64,000 nucleotides of DNA from positions 53,680-117,679 of the forward strand of contig CAJNOL010000625.1 in the NCBI GenBank assembly GCA_905250125.1, given 5' to 3'. A program made the position numbers and the translations under genes. Positions 1-11,030 of the stretch are shown here, piece after piece. The stretch is from Rotaria sordida. Taxonomy: Eukaryota; Rotifera; Eurotatoria; Philodinida; Philodinidae. The notes beneath the pieces were generated by a model. That model was not told where the DNA came from, did no database searches, and saw only the letters and a list, made by a program, of their open reading frames with translations. Within the stretch, counting starts at the first letter, position 1, and each line of letters begins with the position of its first letter.

Positions 1-300
1 ACCGTTTCCATCTCTGACCAATGCCACAAAAGAAAGAAAGCATCTATTCGATCGAGGCTGACTAAATGTAATCACTATCTAAACACATATTTCATTCAAT
101 ATCAAAGAACTGCCGTAACTCCTAAGTAAAATAGGCGAAGTAATACACAGATACAGCAGAACGTTATAATTATCATGTCATCTAAATTCGTATTGCTGAG
201 TTCTATATCCATTTCTTGAATATTGTGGCGGCTTCCACAATAGAATACTTAACCTATGTTTCGACCAATATCCGAATTGCCAAATTTTTTATCAATATGC
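1..300. other. Non-coding stretch, nothing recognised
   Basis: AT-rich sequence with no open frame of useful length on either strand and no repeat that I can see. Confidence 0.5.
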
Positions 301-304
301 ATAG

Positions 305-490
305 TTCTAGGTACTAGACTGCCTAGCTAAGCACTATTTTGTACTGCTGAGCACCACACCACGCTACTAAGCATTATGTCATCTCGACGGACATCATGTC
401 TAACTGCTAAGCACTATGTTATCTTGCTGAGCAACACGTCATACTGTCGAGCACAACGTTTTGTTGAATGTGCATAGTGCTCAGCACCAT
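305..490. repeat. Degenerate tandem repeat with GCTGAGCAC-like core
   Basis: The words GCTAAGCACTA, GCTGAGCACCA, GCTAAGCACTATGT, GCTGAGCAACACGT and GTCGAGCACAACG follow each other with roughly 25-50 bp spacing, and the motif closes in inverted orientation (GTGCTCAGCAC) near 477-489. It is an old, diverged minisatellite; no coding potential. Confidence 0.5.
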
Positions 491-544
491 GAAGTTTACT
501 AATTATTTAGAAAATTAATTAGATAAATTAACTTTTGGTCCGAA

Positions 545-630
545 TTTCCTTTCGAACCTTCGGCCCGGGCCGAAAAATCACCGGAATTTCGGCCTGGGCC
601 GAAAGTCTGGGACGAAAAATTCGTGGGCCG
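545..630. repeat. GC-rich nested palindromes, likely hAT-type subterminal remnant
   Basis: Two copies of a TTTCGGCC(C/T)GGGCCGAAA palindrome and a diverged GGGCCG half-site lie in an otherwise AT-rich setting. Such GGCCCGGGCC blocks resemble the subterminal repeats of hAT-like miniature elements, two of which occur elsewhere in this window. No terminal inverted repeat or target duplication could be defined, so this is only a suggestion. Confidence 0.35.
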
Positions 631-779
631 CAATTCATGTAACCCATAATTTTTATTTATTGAATTGCCGATTAAAATATCTAGACCTTTCATGATTGGA
701 TATCGTCATTTTATCTAGAAAGAATTAATTTGAACAAGTATGTATATAAAACATGTTTTATACAATTTTTTCTTCTATC

Positions 780-819
780 GAATAGTCCGTGTCGATCTAA
801 TGGTTGACGCGGACTATTC
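780..819. repeat. Imperfect inverted repeat (hairpin)
   Basis: GAATAGTCCGTGTCG is mirrored by TGACGCGGACTATTC with a short loop, about 90 bp upstream of the small gene at 908. It could be a promoter-proximal element or the end of a small transposon; the sequence does not decide. Confidence 0.45.
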
Positions 820-1024
820 AGTAATTGTCAGACGTATATATATCAATTTAGATACATCGATTTTCTTCTATTTATCACGTCGACATCGTTCAATAATATT
901 AGTTAACATGGATCAGCAACTTATCCATATTGAACAAGAAGTAAGTTTTCTCGTAATACTGCAATGTATCATATATTTTTCTTTTTCTTTTAGATTACAG
1001 AAATACAACAAGAATTACACGATG

Positions 1025-1901
1025 CAGAGTTGTAACCGGTCGAAAATTTTTTGACCGGTCCGGTCCGGCCGGTTTAAATTTCTGACCGGTCCGGTCCGGC
1101 CGGTTTAAATTTCTGACCGGTCCGGTCCGGCCGGTTTAAATTTCTGACCGGTCCGGTCCGGCTGGTTTAAATTTCTGACCGGTCCGGTCCGGCCGGTGAT
1201 CTGCCGGTCTAAAAAATAATTCCAGACCGGCAAAAAACCGGCAAGTTTATGAAATTTGTTCATATGATAAAGGTGATATTAGGAATGAACTTTCATTCGA
1301 GATGTATTTAGATTTTTACCTAGCAAAAACAACGAATTTTTTAAAAATTTTTTATTAATTGTAAAGGAAAATAATCAATGTAACAAGAAAATTACAATAT
1401 CATTCATTAGAAAAGGCCTAATCTTAAGCATTTTGTGCCTTTTTTTCTAAGTATTTTATTATAATTTAAATATATAGGTAGAAGTTAAATATTAAAAAAA
1501 GACGTTTCGCACATTTAAAGAATCATTTTTTAGTCACTTTACCTTTACAAATAAAATAACGCATCTCTCTTGACGATGACTCGAACCTAAATTTTATCTT
1601 CACAAAAAGTGTATGAGATAAGTTTAACTGAATTAATGCAGTTTCGAATGCACTGTTTAAAAAATAAAGTGCATAACGATTAAACAGATAAAATAGATTG
1701 AGGAACAGAAGAAAAAATGTATAGTTTTGGAAATAAAACAAGTTCATTATTTTGATAAAGGTATAAAAACTTGTTATCAACAAGTTTTATCTGAAAAATC
1801 TGCATATTCATAAAATATATTTCAACTGGTAAAAACCGGCCGGTGGAACTGCTTCAACCGGTCCGGTCCGGACCGGCCGGACCGGACCGGTTACAACTCT
1901 G
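1025..1901. mobile_element. Non-autonomous hAT-like element (MITE), 877 bp
   Basis: The ends are a perfect 17-bp inverted repeat, CAGAGTTGTAACCGGTC at the left and its complement ending in ACAACTCTG at the right. The 8-bp word ACACGATG occurs immediately outside both ends (1017-1024 and 1902-1909). A CAGxG start with an 8-bp target duplication is the hallmark of the hAT superfamily. About five copies of a 31-bp unit made of CCGGTCCGGTCCGGCCGG plus TTTAAATTTCTGA follow the left end (1053-1198), and a matching CCGG-rich palindrome precedes the right end (1840-1890). There is no transposase. The interior is AT-rich with no convincing gene. Perfect TIRs and an undamaged target duplication suggest a fairly recent insertion. 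Confidence 0.85.
1053..1198. repeat. 31-bp tandem repeat inside the hAT-like element
   Basis: Five near-identical units of ACCGGTCCGGTCCGGCCGG joined by TTTAAATTTCTG. They occupy the subterminal region, where hAT transposases usually bind short repeated motifs, so they may be amplified transposase sites; that is inference. Confidence 0.8.
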
Positions 1902-2138
1902 ACACGATGTACAAAATAATATTAATTTATATCCACGTGGTACAGCACCAAAAAATTTATTAGATCTCAAACGATATTATGAACAGTTGTTGGTATTAGC
2001 TGCTGATGTAAAGAGTAAGCATTTTACATTCATTGAAGACGTCATGATATTTATTTTATTTATCTTTTTGTAGATCAAATTTTAATATTAATGGAGCCAA
2101 ATAAAGAAAACTCAAACAATTATCAACCACCACAATAA

Positions 2139-3259
2139 CAACATACAAATGGTAATTAAAATTTTTTCTTTTTTTGGTGACATTTCAAATCGTCATTTTT
2201 TTTTCTTCTTGTTCTTTCTTTCTTTTTGATATTATTGTAAATGTTCTTATGTGTGTGTGTACGTGTTATTCCTAGTTAAATTGATTGATGTCTTTCTATT
2301 TGCTGCTATGAATTTATCTATGTGTAATCTATCTAGTCCAAATGGACGGATTTCATTTTTTTTTTTCTTTCTATGTATTTATTCATGTGTAATCTCTAGT
2401 GCAAATGGACTAATATCTGTTCTCTTTGTTGCTATGGATTTATCCAATGTCTATTTCATTAAAATTAACTAATGTCTTTTTTTTCTCTCTATATGTTTGT
2501 CTATGAAATTCCTGGTCTAAGTTCATTAATGTCTTTTTTATCTTTACAACAAATAAGAATCATATATATATATATATTTACAAAGTCACATTTGATGAAG
2601 GAAAACAAATAGAAAGAGAAAAAAAAAGAATGGACATATACATGGAGAATGATGAGAAAAGAAAGCTATGTAACTAGAAGTAGTCACATTACCTTATATT
2701 TTCTTTATCTTTGAATAGCTTTATCTAGGGATAGTAAGCACTGATTAAAATCAGCCGAAAATCAAAATTAAATCAAATAAATTACTCCAACTATTTTTAA
2801 TTTGATAAATATGATGCATAGTAGGTATTTCAATGAAAATTTGTGTTTTTTCTATAAGATTGTTTTATTAATTTACTTGATGTAAAACTTGTACAACTCG
2901 ATATGCAGCTAATTGTTTAAGATATTCTTTTTTTAGCTGCAGCTGCTTTACGTATATATTGCTAATTTAAAACAAAACAAAAGTATACTAATAAATAATG
3001 TAATGTATAATATAATGTACTTCTTGAACTTCTGGTTCAATATTTTTCCACATATGAGCATCAAGTTTTGAAATTTTCCTAAATTTTTTTTCTATTGATC
3101 AGTTTTAATTTTGAAATAATTATTCATCTTACCCAAATGATGAATCAGCCTTTTTTTTTAATATCATTCTGTGTATCACGAAAGAAAAGTGCATACGAAG
3201 AAACCAATCTAATTATATAATGTTTATATTTATTTATTAAAAAATGATTAAACTTTTAT
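2139..3259. other. Non-coding; degenerate T-rich repeats at 2240-2560
   Basis: Between 2240 and 2560 there are loose tandem copies, about 75 bp apart, built on CTATGNATTTATC...TGTGTAATCT and TCTAGTCCAAATGGAC / CTAGTGCAAATGGAC words separated by T-runs. The rest (2570-3250) is AT-rich without open frames or clear repeats. Confidence 0.45.
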
Positions 3260-3560
3260 TTACTTTTGAGGTTCACTAGAATCTTTACGTTTCTTTTTTG
3301 GATGCTTTTTTTTCTTAACTATTTTAGCAGCGACAGTAACATTCTATAAAATAAAATTGTATGATGTAATTAGCTGAATAAAAAAAAAAAGTTTTTTTTC
3401 AACAAGACATAATACTCCTCTGTTGAGTGATGATGGTGATATTGATGTTTCATCTACATCACTTGTTGATGATTGTTGAGGTTAAACTGAAGGATTTTCA
3501 TGTTGATATTGTAAATGATGATGCATTGGACATTGATGAAGGTGAATCGATTGTGTATAC
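3260..3560 (-). pseudogene. Remnant 3' end of a gene with Lys-rich tail
   Basis: On the minus strand a short exon (about 3346 down to 3260) encodes VTVAAKIVKKKKHPKKKRKD and ends SSEPQK then TAA. It can be joined in phase, through a GTATTA...TTATAG intron, to an upstream segment reading QQSSTSDVDETSISPSSLNR. That upstream frame is closed by a TAA near 3480 and then reopens as ...QYQHENPSV, which suggests a nonsense change (TAA in place of CAA). No start or domain was found. The basic tail looks like a nuclear-protein C-terminus, but I do not recognise the family. It lies next to the inserted F-box fragment, so the locus looks decayed. Confidence 0.35.
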
Positions 3561-3689
3561 AACTTTAAATATTAATACAAAAGAAAATTTCATATTAGAT
3601 TATCGAGATTAAAAATTAGAAATAGTTACCATCGTTTGAATGAATGAATTTATATTTAACAAAAAGACAAAAATAGCGACTCGATGATT

Positions 3690-4303
3690 ATGTCAAGTAA
3701 CGTAATATGAGGATATTCAATAATTGAATATGATGCATCATTATCGAATTCCAATTTATGAAGATTTGATAGCCAAGTAAATCTAAAGTACATTATACAC
3801 AAAGATTTCAACAATGGAAAACATCAAGCAATCTGAACGAAAAATTCGTGCTTCAATGGCATTAACTCTCTCACATATAAAAAAGTAACATTCTTATATA
3901 TAACATTTAGAAAGTTATTGTCAATCGGTTCGAGACGATCAAATAAGAATGGAAATGAGAAGACATAACGATTAGTATAATTAGTAGTTAAATAATGTAC
4001 AAAACAACCCACTTGTTCATATCCTAGATTAGTAAAAGTTTGTTGAATATCATTGTTTGACAAACAAGGAATTAAATGATCATGTTGAATCTCTGTATTG
4101 ATATAAAAGATGAATTTATTAAGTTGTACCATATAAATAAGAATATCATTATGGAGTTGAGTATTATCGACAAATTTAGTTCGATTTTTTATACAAAGAT
4201 ATAAAGTTAATTCTTCGAGATTACGCATGCGACGAACGAGTGATACAATTTGAGTGTCGTATCCGTAAGAAAATCGTAAATTGTCAACGAGAAACATTTC
4301 AAA
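3690..4303 (-). pseudogene. Truncated copy of an F-box/LRR gene exon
   Basis: This is a near-identical copy of 17942-18553, the first two thirds of exon 3 of the F-box/LRR gene at 17720-20196. It carries the same SYGYDTQIV, MRNLEELTLYLCIKNRT and LNKFIFYINTEIQHDHL segments. It lacks the F-box exons and the last part of the LRR exon. A 1-bp deletion near 4270 (AAGAAAATCG here, AAGATAAATCG in the intact gene) shifts the frame at the start. The copy is bounded by the near-identical words GCGACTCGATGATT (3676-3689) and GCGACTCGATTGATT (4312-4326), which look like a target-site duplication. It cannot make a normal protein. Confidence 0.8.
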
Positions 4304-4326
4304 AAGCTTCGGCGACTCGATTGATT

Positions 4327-4971
4327 AGTTTGCATCAAATACTAAAACTACGAAAAGAAAAACATAAAATCTTAAAATCTTAAAATATTGAAATTAGAGG
4401 TTTATAAAAGTTCTCTTATTCGTCAAAGATAATCACGATTGTCTCTACTCTGTAGAATACATGTTGTTTATAAAATGACAGATACAAAAAAAATATTTAG
4501 GACAAGATCATTCTTTTCTTTAGCGAAATAGAAGTATTCAATAAATTTTAGAAATTCTCGCTATTGTTTTTTCTTTTCGAATTTTTAAAAATCTACAATC
4601 GGACATATATAAAACAAACACGATTTTATTGACTTTTACTGCTAGTCAAAAATGAGTATTCTATCGATTCGCTTGATATAATTATTAAAAGAAATACAAT
4701 ATTGTTTTTTTTTCATTGTGTAATACTATTCATTCAATAGTAGACTTGAAAAACAGAAAGAAAAAAAAATCAACAATTACAACATGAATCTAATAAAACT
4801 TCGTCCATGTGAATAATACAATTAATCAAACTTCTCAGATTTCAATGTAATTCATCAATAAATAGTGCAAGTCAATCACAATATTTCAAACAAACAGTCA
4901 ATCTTCTATGTATATTTCATTTTATTTTTTTTACATGTTCTTTCAGTACGTTTGAGACATATATTCATTTA
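4327..4971. other. Non-coding, nothing recognised
   Basis: AT-rich spacer upstream of the LamG gene; no repeat, RNA gene or open frame that I can support. It should contain that gene's promoter. Confidence 0.4.
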
Positions 4972-7222
4972 ATGAATAAAGTAACAAGTGTTGGAAAACA
5001 CAATGTGGCTCGTATCGAACACGTAACAAGATTAAATGTTATTAAAACAAAGGTAATAATCTCAATCTCTAGTATAATTTTCATGAATTTGTTAAATAGG
5101 TAAGACCATCTGATAATAATGAACAATACCACACCACAACGAATACAAATACAACCGTTCCTGATAGTCTTCGATCGATTTCACCAGAATGTATCTCTAT
5201 ACAACAATTGCCTTTAAGAAATAGTGGATATATTACTGACAAATTAAAAAGTGACAAATTATCATCGTTAGATAGTACTAAATCCTCCATTATCCTTGAT
5301 TGATAACAAAAGTAATTTGACAACACAGACAACAAATCTTGGACATCGTTTTATCAATTGGTTTAAGTAAGTTAGTAAATGTTTGTTTATAGTATTCTAA
5401 TCTTGACAAAGAATTGAGCAAAAATAAATGTTTAAAATATAATTACATCATCTTGTCTTTTTTTTTTGACAATTCAATATTCTAATATAAAGTCGATAGT
5501 TTCCACTCATAATACAAGGAATTTTCTTGGCTTCTCTTTATTTAGTCTTTTGACATTCAAACAAAAGATACTCTTCGGATTAATTGTTGCAGCTATTATA
5601 ATCTCGATTCTTGCAGTTGCTATTATTCCACCTATCTATGTATTCGTCATTCGTCGAACTCATTCTGAATGTAAATGAATTATTAAAATCATTCAAGATT
5701 CTTTTTTTAATCTAAATTTAACTTCAGCTTCATTTACTAATACAACTGTTTCGAGTTGTTCATCTTCAACATGTATTGGCAAAGAAACTTCATATCGTTC
5801 ATCGATAGTTACTGCTCTCTATCCTTTTGATGGAAACACGAATGATCAAAGTGGTTATTATACAGGAACGGCATTTGGTACGTCTGCACCCTCTTATACA
5901 GTAGGAGCTTATATAAGTCAGACAATAGCTTTAAATCCGAATTTACAACAATATGTTCTAATTCCAAATATAAATTTGTCTAAACAAAGTTTTACGTTAC
6001 AAGCATGGCTCCGTCAAATATCTATCAATGCGTCAACTGATTTTGGTATATTTAGTCAATGTGATTCAAATTCGATTTGTATGTCATTAAATTTACGAAA
6101 TGCACGTTTTGTACTCTCTTTTGATTCTATGAATTCTAATAATATTACATTGACTGGTTCAACTTTAGTTAGTTCGAATGAATGGGTTCATGTAACAGTT
6201 GTTTATGATGCAACTCTATTTCAACAACAAATCTATGTTGATGGTCAAATCGATGCTTTATCAAATGGTATTGTTAATTCTTATCAAGGAGTTTCATTAA
6301 GTTCAACAATAATTGGAAGAAGTTCATCGTTGGCTGATGGAACTGGATATTTTCAATGGTAAGAAATATCAATTATTTTCTTCAATGATATATTTTTTAT
6401 TAATGTAAAACGATTTTCAATAATCACAGAATTAAAAAATATTAAATCTGTTTCTTTTTTTTTCTCTTCTGTAGACGGATAGATCATTTTACAATAACAG
6501 CTGGCGTTGCTCGAAGTGCTTGTCAAATTTCTAATGATGCATCATTAATAGTATATTATCCATTTGATACAATTGGAACATATAATAATTATAGTGTTAA
6601 TCTTTGTAATGGTTATGCATCTGGTACGACAATAATATCATCAGGTCGTGTTAATCAAGCTATTTCTTTTACATCAAGTACAAGCTATTTTGAATCACAA
6701 TGTTTTCCAAGAATGCGTGGCAACGAGCAATCATTTTCATTTTCACTTTGGGTTAATCCAAACTCTACTACAAGTGGCGGTACATTAGTACATTTATCTT
6801 CGAATTCAAATGGTAATGGAACTTGTTTTGATCTTCTTGTTTTTACAAGCACTGGAAATTTAATATGTCAATGGATGACAACAACTCTAAGTGTTAGTAG
6901 TGCTCAAGGTCCTATCATACCAGCAAACACATGGACTCATATAGCTGTTGTATACGGTTCTACAAATGGTGTACGTCTTTTTATCAATGGACAATTTAGT
7001 ACTGCATCATCAAACATTGGATCCCTTTCTTTATATAACACTAATGTTCCAATGTATATCACATTAGGTAATCTGAGTCCATCGGGATCATCAACACCGG
7101 TTAATTGTCTAAGTGGTTCTATATCTATTTCATCAGGATCTTTTTTAGGTTCTATTGATGAATTTCGAATTTACGATCGACAATTAAGTAATCAAGAAAT
7201 ATGTGTACTTGCTAATTCATAA
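4972..7222 (+). pseudogene. Type II membrane protein with two LamG/ConA-like domains, broken twice
   Basis: Exons 4972-5052, 5100-5366, 5519-5670, 5728-6358 and 6475-7222 have good GT-AG borders. The product would be a Thr/Ser-rich cytoplasmic head of about 115 residues, one membrane helix (FGLIVAAIIISILAVAIIPP), a Ser/Thr/Cys linker, then two concanavalin A-like/LamG repeats, each with the pattern LYPFDG or VYYPFD, FTLQAWL or FSFSLWV, W(V/T)H(V/I)AVVY and VDG or INGQ; the second ends FLGSIDEFRIYDRQLSNQEI. Such proteins are abundant in bdelloids and probably bind glycans at the cell surface. Two lesions are visible. A single-base shift between 5272 and 5301 breaks exon 2. The exon 4/5 junction (TG from 6357-6358 plus A at 6475) makes TGA where the family pattern suggests GGA. 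The remaining frame is intact to a TAA at 7220. I therefore call it a recent pseudogene or a defective allele; sequencing error is possible for the first lesion. Confidence 0.7.
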
Positions 7223-8281
7223 ATTTGAAATGAGAAATTCTATAGATTGTTTGTTTAATAATGTAATTTTTTATCTTTAATTTTAATTTTAATTTGAAAT
7301 ATAATAAAGAAAATTGACTTTTAAGAATTTTTCTATATTTGAATAAAAAAATCTTTATGTAAAAAAAAGATCGCTTTAATGCACTACTATCTTTCAATAG
7401 ATTGTTCGCAATGAACTCATTTCTCTATTGTCTGACGAGGAAAGTCCTCTAACTAATAAATTGCTTGTCAATGGAAACTATATGCATTATATAGATGCAA
7501 ATGAGCTGTAAATACTTTGAAAGAATTTATATCCTTAGCTTATTACTGCGGAGATATGCACCTTTATGGCTTTTGAACGTCAATAACGTGATCTTCCTTA
7601 GAAATATCAGAAAAACTGGTTTTCGAATTTCTACTTGAAACTTTATATAGAAATAAGTCTTAACGAGAATAGTTTCTTATTTTTAACCAAAATTTTGAAA
7701 TAATGATCATATTGATTGATTTACACTATCTAAGTTTTAATAATATAAACTATATCAAATAATTCAAATGAAAGTCAATCAGAAAATTTATATGTTGAAA
7801 ATTTCGATAGATATTCATCAGTGCTATCTCTATTCTTTTTGCAAAACATTCTTGCTTGTTTATACGCAATACAGTACGCATCTTAAACTTAAATCAATAA
7901 AAGAAAAATAATAACAACATTCATTATTTCTCTCTTATTATTTTTACAGTATGATAATGAGATGAATTTTTTTTTCAAAAGAAATTGAAAACAATATGAA
8001 AGAATACGGACAAAAATCTATTTGAAAAGCTTCACTAGTCGAGAAACTTGCACGTTCTTTTTTTGAAAGAAATTCATAATAATGATAGAGATTGCCATCG
8101 CCGTCACTATTTTTTTTCAATATAATGCACATCTCTGAAAAAATATGTATTCGCATATGTTTTCTTTTATTATCTTATTTTTAATCTATTTATATTTAAT
8201 TACAATAAGTTCGAAAGAATATCATGATAAAATAAATAAATACAAAAATATCTGAATAAAATTCTATAAAGAAATCTAGGG
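7223..8281. other. Non-coding spacer with one dispersed-repeat segment
   Basis: The stretch around 7470-7600 (from GAAACTATATGCATTAT through GCTTATTACTGCGG) recurs at 12398-12840, there split by an insertion. Nothing else recognised. Confidence 0.45.
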
Positions 8282-8527
8282 TTAGAAAAAATCGTCTGTA
8301 TCATTTTCAAAATCAAGTGTCATATAACGATTTGTATTTAATTTTCTTTTAATACCTTTGGATAATAATTGATTATCATTGTTAATAATTATTTGATTAG
8401 TTCGATCAGAAAGTATATTTGGTGATGAAATCATGGACGGTTTAAATGTTGAAGAAATACGCTTAGAATTTGTTAGAGATGATGGTGAAGGTGAACGAGA
8501 TCGTTTATCATCATTGTTATCATTTGT
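8282..8527 (-). CDS. Orphan terminal exon of an unknown gene
   Basis: A minus-strand exon begins after an ...TTTTTCTAG acceptor (8528-8529) and runs 81 codons in phase 0 to TAA at 8282. It is Ser- and Asp-rich at its start (KRSRSPSPSSLTNSKR), and ends GIKRKLNTNRYMTLDFENDT then DDFF, an acidic tail. The composition is like a nuclear or RNA-processing protein, but no domain is visible. The preceding intron would contain the inverted-repeat element at 8594-9347. I could not find upstream exons with confidence in 9350-10500, so the gene may be truncated, or its other exons may be short and missed. Confidence 0.45.
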   Translation of the reverse strand, partial: TNDNNDDKRSRSPSPSSLTNSKRISSTFKPSMISSPNILSDRTNQIIINNDNQLLSKGIKRKLNTNRYMTLDFENDTDDFF

Positions 8528-8593
8528 CTAGAAAAAGAATATAGTTAATAATGATGAGTAAGTCATAATGATTGGGTAACTTTTGCATGTCAT

Positions 8594-9347
8594 CTTTTCA
8601 TTTTATTATAAAACAAAATATAATATTACAAGATGTACTGAAAAAATCTCTATAATTTATAAAGAAAACTTTATTTTATATATGTACTTTTTGTTCTATG
8701 AAAACAACAAAATTCTATTATACAAATTTTCGATGCTTTGAACAAGAACATTTTTTGATGAATAACTAATTCACTTTTTATCTCATCAACTGAAGAAAAT
8801 TCTATTCATTAACGATAAAAATACTTTTCACTAGAATGTGTTTACACTGCTAGTCGATAGAAGACATAAATGAATAAGCTAAGTATTCAAAAAATGATTA
8901 GACACTTCTAAAAATGGTCTCACTGAAGATAAACAGTTGTCGGTCGATGATTTCATCTATCAATAATACAAAAAGAATCGTTGACATGATGCGCAAAGTA
9001 TTTCATAGATAAGCACAGATGACCAACAAATAATTCTGATCTCAAAGTTTTGAATTATTATATATGGAACACCATTGACAATAGTACACAATAGAATAAA
9101 GTTGAAAATTATGATTCTTTAATCGTTGAAATAACAAAATTAATTCATTGCGTACTAAAGAATGGTCTGGTGTGTAGTGTCAAAAATTGGTCGAACAGAA
9201 TTTCATCCTTTTTTTTGAAATAAAAGATGTATATACATAAAATATACTTTTCTTTGTAAATTGTAGAACTTTTGTCAGTGCATCTTGTGATATATTTTAG
9301 TTTTGTAATAAAATATATTAGATTATGAAAAGATGACATCCAAAAAG
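8594..9347. mobile_element. Foldback/MITE-like element with long inverted ends
   Basis: ATGTCATCTTTTCAT at 8594 is mirrored exactly at about 9331-9345. Further in, both arms share ACAAGATG(T/C)ACTGA, TA(T/C)AATTTA(T/C)AAAGAAAA and ATTTTAT(A/G)TAT in the same order. The arms are therefore at least 130 bp and diverged; the middle (8760-9180) has no gene. No target duplication could be set with confidence. Confidence 0.6.
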
Positions 9348-11030
9348 CTGCGATTCATTATGGTCCACCTGCTATTTAGAACTATGATTAAAAGAGTTGC
9401 TGTTACAGAGAATTAATTAAGTTTTCTGCTAATAAAATTTTTGTTCGAATTGAAACAGAAGCCCGAAACAACTAATCCAGTTTTGCATCTAATGTTGTAG
9501 ATCTCCATTTCATGGATTCAAACGTCAGTTACACAGACTAAACTACATATTTACTTTCAAGTGCAATTGGTAATCGAACATCTGTGTATGCTAAGAATAT
9601 TTAGTAGTATCAAATGATCGATCATCGTTGGATACTCAACACTAATCATTTATTATGTCGGGATTCGAACCATATGGTCCGTATCTATTTAGAATACACC
9701 AGTCGTGACAATATAACATCGGATGCAAGTTTCATATGATCATAAGAGGTATCATTCTCAATGAAAAAGTGTTGGCCTTGATTGCGGGACTGGGATCATC
9801 TTGAACATATCTATACTCAGTACGCCAAGGGCTCGAAACGAGTCGGGCGACTTGAACTTTATTTCTTTTTTTAAGAAAGATTTCTCACATAAGAAAACAG
9901 AAAAACATCTGATTTTTCAATTCCGGAGATAGATTTCATTTGATATTGATCTTTCTAAATCGATTTTTGATAAAGTTTCAACTGATAAAACTATTATATT
10001 AATTGATAAAAAAAGACGAAATCTGACTCTTTGAAATTGATCAGGAGGTATTTTACTGATCAAAGTTTATGTTAATAAATCATAGTCTTCAAGAAATTAG
10101 AGTCTTTGTCTGTCTGTCTGTTCAATAACTAATTCGACTTATATCTCTTATGCTGCTTTTTCAAGCATTAAAATTGTCCGACCTGATTCAACTTGTGATC
10201 CTATGATAACGAATTTTTTATAATCTTCTCATAAATGACTGCAGTGAGTCTATCAAAAAGTGGCCCAATTTCGAACCTGGCTTATGTCTAGTCAAGATTA
10301 ACGAACAAACTTCACTAATTGATAAATCGATTTGAAGATGAATCTTATCTCATTAAATAGATCCTATTGAAACAAATGAAAGCTTACAAGGATTCATATT
10401 CATAACATAAGAGTCTTTAGTATTTCTTATACTCAAATATCAATATGTAGTGTTGTATTTAGTAGTCGTTCTTCGATTGTTTTAAGTTTCTCAAAAAAAC
10501 AGAAATCTAACGAGAGATAAGAATTATTCACAAAAAACACATGATAACTTGAGAAAGGAAAGAACACAACTTTATCAAATAGATGACTACATGCAAGTTT
10601 CATGTTGATGTTCGTCAAATATTTATTTATTGTAAACGTGGAAGACGTGAGTCAAAGGAAAAGAAAATGTGTTATCCTCTAATCAAATAGAGAAAACATA
10701 AGAGTATTGTTGTAGGTAGTCAACATGACAAAACAAATAGTGAAGTTTTCACTCTTTTTCATGTACAGTTAGCTTCTGGAAAAACTACCCTAGTCTCGTT
10801 CTTTTTTTTGGTATTTCAGTAAAAAGTAATAGGTTCATTATTGTTGACACATGAATTGTTTGGGTGTGAGTGTGACGAGAAAGCCTAAATCGACATCTAT
10901 ACATTTACTGCCACACCAACACTCTTGTACAAAAGAAAATCTTCTATTATTTATGCCTAACTTATGATTATTGAGATACAATTCTATTTTATATGATTTC
11001 ATCTCTTGTCACACCTTCATAATTTTTTAC
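9348..11030. other. Long non-coding stretch, nothing recognised
   Basis: No open frame with coding character on either strand, no obvious inverted or tandem repeats. A GGATTCGAACC word near 9661 resembles a tRNA T-loop on the minus strand but no cloverleaf can be drawn around it. Confidence 0.4.

Larger units (their letters stand above)
908..2138 (+). pseudogene. Small coiled-coil protein gene interrupted by a transposon
   Basis: Three exons fit in phase: 908-940, 994-1024 continued at 1910-2014, and 2074-2138 (TAA at 2136). The ATG at 908 opens a Gln/Glu-rich stretch (MDQQLIHIEQEITEIQQE) that looks like a coiled coil, followed by a PRGTAPKNLLDLKRYYEQLL segment. Introns have GTAAGT/TTTTAG and GTAAGC/TTGTAG borders. 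If the insertion at 1025-1901 and one copy of its 8-bp target duplication are removed, the second exon reads through without a break and the product would be 77 residues. With the insertion in place the frame runs into the element, so this copy is probably inactive unless the element is spliced out. I do not recognise the family. The precise fit of frame and target duplication makes the gene call firm even though its function is unknown. Confidence 0.65.

Noticed and set aside
9655..9685. tRNA-like T-loop (GGTTCGAATCC on the minus strand)
   Set aside because: The flanking bases do not form a T-stem or acceptor stem, and no D-arm is present.
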